A stretch of 19,124 nt of DNA from assembly GCA_002773755.1 (NCBI GenBank), contig PFAG01000011.1, forward strand, positions 1 to 19,124, given 5' to 3'. Below, one piece after another: positions 1 to 5,712 of the stretch. Numbering within the stretch: the first letter of the stretch is position 1; each line of letters begins with the position of its first letter. Both the position numbers and the translations under genes were made by a program. The stretch is from Candidatus Colwellbacteria bacterium CG10_big_fil_rev_8_21_14_0_10_41_28 (GTDB lineage Bacteria; Patescibacteriota; Minisyncoccia; UBA6257; Colwellbacteraceae). Under the pieces are notes generated by a model that saw only the letters and a list, made by a program, of their open reading frames with translations, made no database searches and had not been told where the DNA came from.

Positions 1-1497
1 ATGACCATCTGCTGTTGGAGTTCCTACAAGTATTGGCTGAGTGAATCTTCCTGTTCCTGTGACGTCCAAGGTGTATGCTGGGGAGGTTTGGCCGATGCCG
101 ACTTTGCCACTCTTCAGATTTAATACATTGGCGCCGGAATCAGCAGCAATTGTTAACGCACCATTAACGCCGCCTGCTCCGAGATTAAGTGCCCCTGAAG
201 CTCCAGAGGCCAAAATATAGTTTGCAGCATTTCGTGTAAAGACTAAATCGTTACCTGTACTGCTGGTATAGATAGTTCCAAGAGTACCCGTAACACCCAG
301 TGTGCCATTGACGTCTAATTTGTACCCCGGACTCGTCGTCCCGATGCCCACATTCCCACCACTTGTGATAGATAACAGGTCACTGTATGTCCCCCCATTA
401 ACTGAGGCTTGAAAATCTAGACTTCCAGTTGGGACTGCTGTCCCCTGGATTGGCCTGACGAAAGATTTGAACTCTATTGATTGGCTGGCTGCAGTTACGG
501 CTGTCTTCCAACCTTGTCCTTGCCATCTCAGAGCCGGAGAATATTGTTGGCCATCATCTCCTGTTACGTTGGCTATAGCAGCAGAAGTATTTACTAGAGA
601 TAATGCTTCGGTGTCTTCCACGCTGTTCCCGACTCCTCCTACCGTTATATCAAGTTTTGAGGATGGGCTAGTGGTGCCTATGCCGACTTCGTTCCCACTC
701 GCATCTACATAAAGAGTACTTGTATCAACTGCAAGATTTCCACTTACAGTAGTGGCCCCGGTAATTCCCACCGTACTTACACCAACATCTATAATCTTTA
801 TCCCCCCGACAGCTAAACCAAGATTGTCATCCCCTATATGATATATACCCGTATTTGCATCTCCCGAGAAGATTAGGCCTGGAGAAGTAACAGAACCGTT
901 TTGGATTGCTAGAACTCCTGAGGTCAAAGTAAGGTTACCTCCAATATCAGTTGGCTTATTCAAAACAAACTTGCTCCCATCCCATGTGAAAGTAGCTGCA
1001 TTAGCGTTAAAAATAATCTGATCCTGTAAAAGGATCTTTCCTGCAACATCTAACTTTGCACCAGCATCAAGATTGGCACGACCAATACCAACATTCCCAG
1101 CTGTACTGATATATAGATCTGGGAAAGGATCCCCGGCGCTAAAGAGCAAGTTGTTGTTCGCTCTTAAGATCACAGCCCCTGATGATCCACCCGTACTGTA
1201 TGAACCGTGAGTTTGAATCTCAAACCTCTGACCAGCTCCAGCATCATTGAAGACACCAATAGGCCCATAACTGTTGGCACTTTTCCTCTCTATAAAAAGA
1301 GGAGGATAGTTTTCTGTTGCTGAGCTAAAATCATCTGGAGTTGTATCTCCGTATAAAAGGGTATCTCCAACAATCTTCAATTGACCCCCCCCTGTTCCAG
1401 GATTAACATCCGGAGCTTCAAAAGCATAGGTAACACCAATTAAAACAAGCAGTCCTGCTAGTAGAAAGGAAGCGTATATCGATAACTTACGTATCAT
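1..1497 (-). CDS. Secreted repeat-containing surface protein, N-terminal part (runs off the left edge)
   Basis: An uninterrupted reading frame of 499 codons begins at an ATG at 1497 on the minus strand and leaves the window without a stop. Residues 1-25 look like a signal peptide: a short basic start (MIRK), a hydrophobic core, and a possible signal-peptidase site after TYA. The rest is rich in Gly, Thr, Ser, Asn and Ala. It carries four copies of a motif of the type GNVGIGTTSP-x2-KLDVxG, near residues 131-153, 265-286, 378-400 and 461-483, spaced roughly 80-130 residues apart. This motif is common in phage tail-fibre-like and large bacterial surface proteins, which often end in a self-cleaving S74-type chaperone domain; that end lies outside the window. 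Inference: an exported, probably trimeric beta-rich fibre or adhesin. No enzymatic residues are visible. No clear Shine-Dalgarno precedes the start. Confidence is high that it is coding and moderate for its role. Confidence 0.85.
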   Translation of the reverse strand, partial: MIRKLSIYASFLLAGLLVLIGVTYAFEAPDVNPGTGGGQLKIVGDTLLYGDTTPDDFSSATENYPPLFIERKSANSYGPIGVFNDAGAGQRFEIQTHGSYSTGGSSGAVILRANNNLLFSAGDPFPDLYISTAGNVGIGRANLDAGAKLDVAGKILLQDQIIFNANAATFTWDGSKFVLNKPTDIGGNLTLTSGVLAIQNGSVTSPGLIFSGDANTGIYHIGDDNLGLAVGGIKIIDVGVSTVGITGATTVSGNLAVDTSTLYVDASGNEVGIGTTSPSSKLDITVGGVGNSVEDTEALSLVNTSAAIANVTGDDGQQYSPALRWQGQGWKTAVTAASQSIEFKSFVRPIQGTAVPTGSLDFQASVNGGTYSDLLSITSGGNVGIGTTSPGYKLDVNGTLGVTGTLGTIYTSSTGNDLVFTRNAANYILASGASGALNLGAGGVNGALTIAADSGANVLNLKSGKVGIGQTSPAYTLDVTGTGRFTQPILVGTPTADGH

Positions 1498-1523
1498 CTA
1501 GAATTTCTAATATCTGTATCTAA

Positions 1524-1529
1524 ATTATA
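1524..1529 (-). promoter_or_regulatory. Probable -10 box for the surface protein gene
   Basis: A perfect TATAAT reads on the minus strand about 27 nt upstream of the ATG at 1497, which would give a leader of roughly 20 nt. No good -35 hexamer sits 17 nt upstream, so this is only a moderate promoter call. The rest of the 1498-1667 gap between the two divergent genes shows no other feature I can support. Confidence 0.4.
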
Positions 1530-1667
1530 GAGGATATCTATAAATAAAGGGGGTACCTGTGGACTATTTAAGGTCCTCATTAATATTAACTTTTTGATGG
1601 ATCCCCCATCTCAATGATTGATTCACAAAAAGTATCTCAAATAAGTAAAAAAATGTATTATTGGTGT

Positions 1668-2237
1668 ATGGATAAAAAAACAATAATCTACGTCGTAGTT
1701 GCAGTTTTAGTAGTCGGAGGACTAGCTGCATATGTGTTTACAAACAAAGGTCAAATAAATTTCCCTGGTGGTGAGGAGGTAGTAGAAGAAGGTTCAGGAA
1801 CAAGTGCTGTTGGAGAACAGACTGCCGACGGTACAAGTTATGTAACCGAGGATGGTAAGGTTGTTAACTCTGATGGATCTGAAGTAGATCTAACAGTAGA
1901 ACCAGGTAGCCCTAATGCTCCACAACAATCTGCTCTAGTTACAGGAGATGTTCCCAAAGATGCTATAGAGATTGGAATCTCATCTACAGGAATAACCCCA
2001 AACAGTTTTGAGGTTAAGTCGGGTAAAGTTGTAACTCTTGCGGTTGCCTCAACCGATACTCAAACTCACCTATTCAAGTTTACTGATCCATCAATGGCTG
2101 CTGTCGCAATTGGAGTTGGACCAGGAGAGACCAGGGTTATAACCTTCAATGCCCCAAAGGATGGGACATATGACTTTGTTTGTGATGTACCAGGACACTC
2201 AGGAAGAGGTGAATCTGGCACTATGACTGTTAAATAG
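1668..2237 (+). CDS. Membrane-anchored cupredoxin-like protein
   Basis: The frame is open from an ATG at 1614, but I prefer the ATG at 1668 because it puts a textbook N-terminal anchor (MDKKT then about 20 hydrophobic residues) at the very start; neither ATG has a Shine-Dalgarno. The anchor is followed by an acidic, Gly/Ser/Thr-rich linker (about residues 25-95) and a C-terminal beta-rich domain of about 90 residues. The domain has the cupredoxin copper-site pattern: a His in THLF (residue 134), then Cys172 and His177 in FVCDVPGHS. These residues fit three of the four type-1 copper ligands. The axial Met expected a few residues after the second His is absent (the stretch reads GRGESG before GTM), so copper chemistry may be altered. 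Likely an extracytoplasmic electron carrier or copper-binding protein. It ends 1 nt short of the convergent rnc stop. Confidence 0.8.
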   Translation: MDKKTIIYVVVAVLVVGGLAAYVFTNKGQINFPGGEEVVEEGSGTSAVGEQTADGTSYVTEDGKVVNSDGSEVDLTVEPGSPNAPQQSALVTGDVPKDAIEIGISSTGITPNSFEVKSGKVVTLAVASTDTQTHLFKFTDPSMAAVAIGVGPGETRVITFNAPKDGTYDFVCDVPGHSGRGESGTMTVK

Positions 2238-2238
2238 A

Positions 2239-2928
2239 CTAGTCTTCTAGAAATTTCAGAAGATGAGAGGCCGCATTAAGTTCGGCCTCTTGTTTTGATG
2301 AGCCCTCCCCTTTCATCTTAAGTTCTTCTCCGAAATATAGGCCTACGATAAAAATTCTGTCGTGTGCTGGGCCAGATTCCCCCAAGACCTCATAACTAGG
2401 GGTTATTTTATATTTTGCTTGCGCAATCTCTTGAACTAAGCTCTTTGGATCCTTTCCTCCATCTTCAGCAATATTATCTAACTTTGGAGTTATATATTTA
2501 TCGATAAATTTTTTAGCCTGCTTATATCCTTGATCTAGATAGATTGCTCCAATAACAGCTTCCACTGAGTTAGCTGAAATTGTTTCTCTACCACGAGAGT
2601 TAACGTCTTTTGCCTCCCCTTTTGAGAGAAGAAGAGCTTTATCAAAGCCAACTTCAATAGCCACCTCATAGAGGGATTTTGTATTAACAACTGCCGCACG
2701 CATAACAGTTAGAGTTCCCTCTTCTGTATCTGGATATGTTTTGAAGAGATGCTCTGTGACAACTAGTTCTAAGACGGCATCTCCTAAGAATTCCAACCTC
2801 TCATTCTTGTCCCTCTTCCAAGATGGATTTTCATTGAGATAACTTCTGTGAGTTAGGGCCTCTTCAAGAAAACTTTTATTCTTAAAAGTTATTCCTATCT
2901 TTTTTTCTAATTCTTTAAAATCAGTCAT
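2239..2928 (-). CDS. rnc: Ribonuclease III
   Basis: A 229-residue protein of normal RNase III length. The signature NERLEFLGDAVL at residues 42-53 supplies catalytic acidic residues Glu43, Glu46 and Asp50, and SVEAVIGAIYLDQG at 121-134 supplies Glu123. A C-terminal double-stranded RNA-binding domain covers roughly 157-229, ending in GSSKQEAELNAASHLL. It cleaves double-stranded RNA in rRNA and mRNA processing. The residue aligning with the metal-binding Asp114 of the E. coli enzyme is Asn120 here (SANSVEA rather than ADTVEA). The start codon overlaps the end of nusB by 8 nt, indicating translational coupling. A possible Shine-Dalgarno (GGAG) lies inside the nusB tail. The 3' end nearly touches the convergent cupredoxin gene, with no terminator visible between them. 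Confidence 0.96.
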   Translation of the reverse strand: MTDFKELEKKIGITFKNKSFLEEALTHRSYLNENPSWKRDKNERLEFLGDAVLELVVTEHLFKTYPDTEEGTLTVMRAAVVNTKSLYEVAIEVGFDKALLLSKGEAKDVNSRGRETISANSVEAVIGAIYLDQGYKQAKKFIDKYITPKLDNIAEDGGKDPKSLVQEIAQAKYKITPSYEVLGESGPAHDRIFIVGLYFGEELKMKGEGSSKQEAELNAASHLLKFLED

Positions 2929-3373
2929 TCCTACTTTTCTCCGGATTTTTATCAGGCTCCCCTATTTCCCTATATACAGTACCCATAACTCCATTAATGA
3001 ACTTTCCGGAGTTATGTCCTCCATATGTTTTGGCAAGCTCAATAGCCTCATTGATGGCAACACGAGGAGGAACTTCCTCCCTGTCTGCATAGAGAAGTTC
3101 ATAGAGACCTATCCTTAAGGCATTCCTATCTACAATGGGAAGTTTGTCTATTGGCCACTCTGGAGCAGAAGCGGTAATAATCTCATCAAGCTTGTCTATA
3201 TTTTTAATAACTCCTTTTAGGAGGTTTAAGACAAAGTCCTTCTCGTCATACTGAGGAGTAAACTCTTCAAGGTTTCTTTCAAGAATCTCTTCAGGAATCT
3301 CCTTCCTTTTATAGAAGTCCCATTCATAGAGTGTTTGTAACACTATTCCCCTTCCTAGTTGTCTGGTAGCCAT
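2921..3373 (-). CDS. nusB: Transcription antitermination factor NusB
   Basis: A 150-residue, mostly helical protein of the usual NusB size. Family features include the start MATRQLGRGIVLQTLYEWDF, the central IDKLPIVDRNALRIGLYELL, and the C-terminal helix pattern PPRVAINEAIELAKTYGGHNSGKFINGVMG. NusB binds boxA RNA with ribosomal protein S10 and supports antitermination of rRNA transcription. It lies 6 nt downstream of rpmF and overlaps rnc by 8 nt (ATGACTGA, TGA stop), forming the rpmF-nusB-rnc operon. The TGA stop here is one of two in the window that argue for the standard bacterial code. Confidence 0.95.
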   Translation of the reverse strand: MATRQLGRGIVLQTLYEWDFYKRKEIPEEILERNLEEFTPQYDEKDFVLNLLKGVIKNIDKLDEIITASAPEWPIDKLPIVDRNALRIGLYELLYADREEVPPRVAINEAIELAKTYGGHNSGKFINGVMGTVYREIGEPDKNPEKSRND

Positions 3374-3379
3374 TAGGTA

Positions 3380-3535
3380 CTATTTTGCTCCGCAATTAGA
3401 ACACAATCTGTGTGGCAATTTTGGTGCTTTACACTGGGTACAAATACTTACATTAATTTTCTTTAGACCCTGGTTAGCTCTACGGCGTCCTACCTTACTT
3501 TTTGAATGTCTTTTTTTCGGTGCTGGTGCTGGCAT
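3380..3535 (-). CDS. rpmF: Ribosomal protein bL32
   Basis: A 51-residue protein that is easy to miss because of its length. It starts MPAPAPKKRHSKSKVGRRRA and contains a zinc-ribbon pattern, CTQC at residues 32-35 and CSNC at 45-48. The basic N-terminus and the two Cys pairs are diagnostic of bL32, a large-subunit protein, in its zinc-binding form. The start ATG at 3535 has no Shine-Dalgarno. It is the first gene of the rpmF-nusB-rnc run and ends 6 nt before nusB. Confidence 0.95.
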   Translation of the reverse strand: MPAPAPKKRHSKSKVGRRRANQGLKKINVSICTQCKAPKLPHRLCSNCGAK

Positions 3536-3557
3536 GTTTAGTTATCTTTCGAGCCTA

Positions 3558-3586
3558 AAACTAGGATATTTCTTTAAATAAGTCAA
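3558..3586 (-). promoter_or_regulatory. Possible promoter of rpmF-nusB-rnc
   Basis: On the minus strand TTGACT (3581-3586) is followed after 17 nt by TAGTTT (3558-3563), about 23 nt before the rpmF start. The -35 is good and the -10 is poor. Its placement between the toxin stop and rpmF supports an independent promoter. Confidence 0.4.
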
Positions 3587-3596
3587 TCTGTGGATC

Positions 3597-3872
3597 CTAA
3601 TTCTTATATACTTTTCTTCTATGTTTGATGGTTATGATAGTGATTATAATAATCTTGCCCGAGTCGTTATATCCAAAGATTGCTCTATAATCGCCTATTC
3701 TATATCTATAAAGTCCTTCGAATGGCTCTTTAAGTTGCTTAGCATTCTTAAGAGGATCTTCTTCTGTATATCGCTTTATGGTCTCAACAATTCGCTTACT
3801 AATGGTCCTGTCTATCTTCTGTAGATCCTTTCTAGCTTTTCTTGTATAAATTACACTTACAAGTCTCCCCAT
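3597..3872 (-). CDS. RelE/ParE-family toxin
   Basis: A 91-residue basic protein with the RelE-family layout: an N-terminal beta strand and helix (YTRKARKDLQKIDRTISKRI), a central YRYRIGDYRAIFGY strand pair that carries the basic residues usually involved in mRNA cleavage, and a C-terminal IKHRRKVY. The family consists of ribosome-dependent mRNA interferases or gyrase poisons. It starts 1 nt after the stop of the Phd-like antitoxin (TAG-T-ATG), the usual antitoxin-first order. The Ile-rich strand before HRRKVY is unusually long. Function is inferred from the fold family and gene pairing. Confidence 0.85.
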   Translation of the reverse strand: MGRLVSVIYTRKARKDLQKIDRTISKRIVETIKRYTEEDPLKNAKQLKEPFEGLYRYRIGDYRAIFGYNDSGKIIIITIITIKHRRKVYKN

Positions 3873-3873
3873 A

Positions 3874-4119
3874 CTATTTTGAGAACTGAGCCAAAATATC
3901 CTCCTGAGAGTAGACTCGTCCTCGCTCAGCGTCTTCTAGTCCTTCAGCGATATCGGCAAAAATGTTTTCTAACTCAACACCTTTCTCAAATGGTTTAAGC
4001 TCGAAGAGGGGTGTATTCCTGTTCATAATTACAAAACGCACACCTTCTTTGCGTGCCTTCTTTGCATAATCAGATATGTTGGCTCGGAACTCTTTGATCC
4101 CAATTAATTTAATGCTCAT
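3874..4119 (-). CDS. Phd/YefM-family antitoxin
   Basis: An 81-residue protein starting MSIKLIGIKEFRANISDYAKKARKEG, which matches the Phd/YefM DNA-binding N-terminal domain (conserved EFRANISDY). It continues with a strand FVIMNRNTPLFELKPF, then an acidic C-terminal tail that would bind and neutralise the toxin encoded immediately downstream. Antitoxins of this family repress their own promoter. An inverted repeat just upstream of the start (4126-4146) is a plausible operator. Confidence 0.87.
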   Translation of the reverse strand: MSIKLIGIKEFRANISDYAKKARKEGVRFVIMNRNTPLFELKPFEKGVELENIFADIAEGLEDAERGRVYSQEDILAQFSK

Positions 4120-4125
4120 ACTAAA

Positions 4126-4146
4126 AGTGTATCCTATGTGTACACT
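4126..4146 (-). promoter_or_regulatory. Candidate operator of the Phd-RelE pair
   Basis: AGTGTA (4126-4131) and TACACT (4141-4146) form an inverted repeat with a 9-nt spacer, 7 nt upstream of the antitoxin ATG. The right arm lies in a perfect GTGTACAC palindrome (4138-4145). Placement and symmetry fit autoregulation by a Phd-family protein; the binding itself is inference. Confidence 0.45.
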
Positions 4147-4154
4147 AATTTCAA

Positions 4155-4745
4155 CTACTTAATTGTGTACGTTCTTCTGTGTATTGGACAAATCCCATGT
4201 TTTTTAATCATTTTTAGGTGGAACTTCGTTCCATATCCCTTGTGAGAACCAAAACCATATTCTGGATATCTCTCGTGTAAGAGATCCATATATCTATCTC
4301 TTGTAACCTTTGCAACAATAGATGCGAGTTTAATGGCAGTTCTCTTCTCATCCCCTCTTATGATTGTTTTGGCATTTAAATCTTTGTGCGCTGGATCTCC
4401 TAGATAAAGGGATCCGTCTATAAGGATCTCATGAGGTTCACCAATTTCGCGCATCAAATATTCCAAGGCCTTGCTAGCTGCCAGATTGCTGGCTTGCGCG
4501 ATATTTATTCTATCAATCTTCTTTTGATATATACGAGCTGAGGAAAAGAATATATCAGGATTATTCTTTATGTATTCAAACCACACCTCCCTTTGAGATT
4601 TTGATAACTGTTTTGAGTCTTTCAATTTTGGAAGACCCTTAAATGAGAGACTACTGCCCTTTGGCAAGGCTACTGCGCCCACCACAACTGGCCCGGCCAG
4701 AGGACCCCTACCCGCTTCATCAATTCCTATGATACATCTTGACAT
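4155..4745 (-). CDS. rnhB: Ribonuclease HII
   Basis: A 196-residue protein beginning MSRCIIGIDEAGRGPLAGPVV, the hallmark motif of RNase HII, with catalytic Asp9 and Glu10. Further acidic motifs are ILIDGSLYL (mid-protein) and ASIVAKVTRDRYM. The C-terminal GFGSHKGYGTKFHLKMIKKHGICPIHRRTY is also typical. It removes ribonucleotides and RNA primers from DNA-RNA hybrids. It is followed after about 35 nt by the Phd-RelE pair, which separates it from rpmF. Upstream it is insulated from the second toxin-antitoxin pair by a strong terminator. I see no convincing promoter in the 75-nt gap before it. Confidence 0.96.
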   Translation of the reverse strand: MSRCIIGIDEAGRGPLAGPVVVGAVALPKGSSLSFKGLPKLKDSKQLSKSQREVWFEYIKNNPDIFFSSARIYQKKIDRINIAQASNLAASKALEYLMREIGEPHEILIDGSLYLGDPAHKDLNAKTIIRGDEKRTAIKLASIVAKVTRDRYMDLLHERYPEYGFGSHKGYGTKFHLKMIKKHGICPIHRRTYTIK

Positions 4746-4792
4746 GGACTAATTTAACTTGTATTATCTAAATTAGAAATGGCTTAGGCCCT

Positions 4793-4807
4793 CCCCCTTC
4801 GAGGGGG
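4793..4807. repeat. Short GC-rich palindromic hairpin
   Basis: CCCCCT-TCG-AGGGGG is a perfect 6-bp stem with a 3-nt loop in an otherwise AT-rich 75-nt intergenic gap, directly beyond the terminator of the MazF-like gene. It lacks a T-run of its own in the plus direction. It may reinforce termination or be a dispersed intergenic element; the window holds only this copy. Confidence 0.5.
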
Positions 4808-4814
4808 TAAAAAG

Positions 4815-4846
4815 AAAAACTCAGGCAATCAGACGCCTGAGTTTTT
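4815..4846 (-). terminator. Rho-independent terminator overlapping the MazF-like stop codon
   Basis: On the minus strand AAAAACTCAGGC pairs with GCCTGAGTTTTT (12 bp, 8-nt loop) and is followed by CTTTTT. The TGA stop codon of the toxin gene lies within the 3' arm, so the last few codons encode the 5' arm. The flanking A-run also makes it look bidirectional, though no plus-strand gene ends here. Confidence 0.85.
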
Positions 4847-5213
4847 CTTTTAATTTTCCGAAGTCTTCTTTAGAGACATTACCAGATTTGTAGGCAAGTC
4901 TTTTCGCGTCTATAAGTCTAACTTGAGAGAGGATTACTGTGCTTATAATTCCATTGATATATGAAAAGCTAAAATAGTGTATCCCCTCTTTATTCTTCCT
5001 AGTCATGGGAACAACTAGACAAACCTGATTGTTAAATTTTTTGATTATTATAACTGGCCGCATATACTCTTCTCCCCCTCCATCTTGTTCAAAACCCACG
5101 TTGGATCCGATAGAAGAAAACCAGATTTCCCTTTCATGAAAATAGGGCCTCTCTTTATGATTGTGTACATCAGTTTTAATCGAATGCCATTTTGAATAAT
5201 CCTTTTTACTCAT
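4821..5213 (-). CDS. MazF/PemK-family mRNA interferase toxin
   Basis: 130 residues from the ATG at 5213; the frame stays open to an ATG at 5240, but that would overlap the antitoxin by 23 nt, whereas 5213 sits 4 nt after its stop. The MazF core is visible: REIWFSSIGSNVGFEQ (strand and loop with the conserved Gly-x-E-Q), RPVIIIKKF, VCLVVPMTRK, and the C-terminal LSQVRLIDAKRL followed by a KEDFGKLKEKLRRLI helix. The family cleaves mRNA at short sequences. The N-terminal 25-30 residues before the core are longer than in a typical MazF. It pairs with the AbrB-type gene upstream; the terminator at its 3' end closes the unit. Confidence 0.85.
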   Translation of the reverse strand: MSKKDYSKWHSIKTDVHNHKERPYFHEREIWFSSIGSNVGFEQDGGGEEYMRPVIIIKKFNNQVCLVVPMTRKNKEGIHYFSFSYINGIISTVILSQVRLIDAKRLAYKSGNVSKEDFGKLKEKLRRLIA

Positions 5214-5217
5214 TTCT

Positions 5218-5604
5218 CTAATCTTTGTTTTGTTGAACAAAGTGCTCGAGATAAATAGAAACTATTACATCGAGGGGGACTCCCAATTCTTTTGCCATTT
5301 TTTGCGCCTGATACCCCATCTTACTATCGAACATAAGTCTAATGGTTGCCTTTTCCTCTTTTTTACCAGAAAGAGCGTCTAGATGATTTCTGTGTTTCTC
5401 TATAAGTTCTTTTGTAATCTCTATAAACTTGGTATCGCCGATAACACTATCCACTTCTTCTCTGAGAGTGATAGTATATTTTCTATTCTTGGGATCAAAA
5501 CTTATGTCTGCTTTGTCGCCGACCTTGACTCCCATTTCTTTGAGAGACTCCTTTGGTAGAGTTATGCCTACAGATGTGCCTATTTGTATCACTTTTTGAG
5601 CCAT
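5218..5604 (-). CDS. Two-domain antitoxin: AbrB/MazE-like N-terminus, RelB/RHH-like C-terminus
   Basis: 128 residues. Residues 1-50 (MAQKVIQIGTSVGITLPKES, then LKEMGVKVGDKADISFDP) are a swapped-hairpin AbrB/SpoVT DNA-binding domain as in MazE-type antitoxins. A linker helix region (about 55-85) is followed by residues 88-125, ATIRLMFDSKMGYQAQKMA then KELGVPLDVIVSIYLEHFV. This strand-helix-helix pattern resembles the RelB/DinJ ribbon-helix-helix domain (x-I-x-L-x-x-D ... A ... ELG ... V). The C-terminal assignment is by eye and less certain. The gene sits immediately upstream of a MazF/PemK-like toxin, so an antitoxin role is well supported. A perfect inverted repeat upstream is a likely operator. 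Confidence 0.82.
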   Translation of the reverse strand: MAQKVIQIGTSVGITLPKESLKEMGVKVGDKADISFDPKNRKYTITLREEVDSVIGDTKFIEITKELIEKHRNHLDALSGKKEEKATIRLMFDSKMGYQAQKMAKELGVPLDVIVSIYLEHFVQQNKD

Positions 5605-5612
5605 ATTCTATA

Positions 5613-5633
5613 TATTATAACTTGATTATAATA
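5613..5633 (-). promoter_or_regulatory. Candidate operator/promoter of the AbrB-MazF pair
   Basis: A perfect inverted repeat TATTATAA-CTTGA-TTATAATA lies 9-29 nt upstream of the antitoxin ATG. On the minus strand it includes TATAAT, which could act as a -10 box, so repressor binding would cover the promoter. AbrB-type antitoxins usually bind such symmetric AT-rich sites. Confidence 0.5.
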
Positions 5634-5685
5634 AATCAACCATTGGAGAATAATCCCCAATCTTTCTCCTTTTGTCTTAGATGCG

Positions 5686-5691
5686 TATAAT
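5686..5691 (+). promoter_or_regulatory. -10 box for the dnaE-thrS-miaA operon
   Basis: TATAAT occurs 21 nt upstream of the dnaE ATG. The hexamer 17 nt upstream of it (TTTCTC) is a poor -35. A start near 5698 would leave a leader of about 15 nt without a Shine-Dalgarno. Confidence 0.5.
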
Positions 5692-5712
5692 GACAACGAG
5701 TTAACGATCCCT

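Noticed and set aside
467..712. 81-codon plus-strand frame inside the surface protein gene
   Set aside because: It is antisense to a long continuous repeat-protein frame with a signal peptide, so it is a shadow frame.
4793..4807. GC-rich hairpin as a plus-strand terminator
   Set aside because: No plus-strand gene ends here and the hairpin is followed by TAAAAAG, not T residues.
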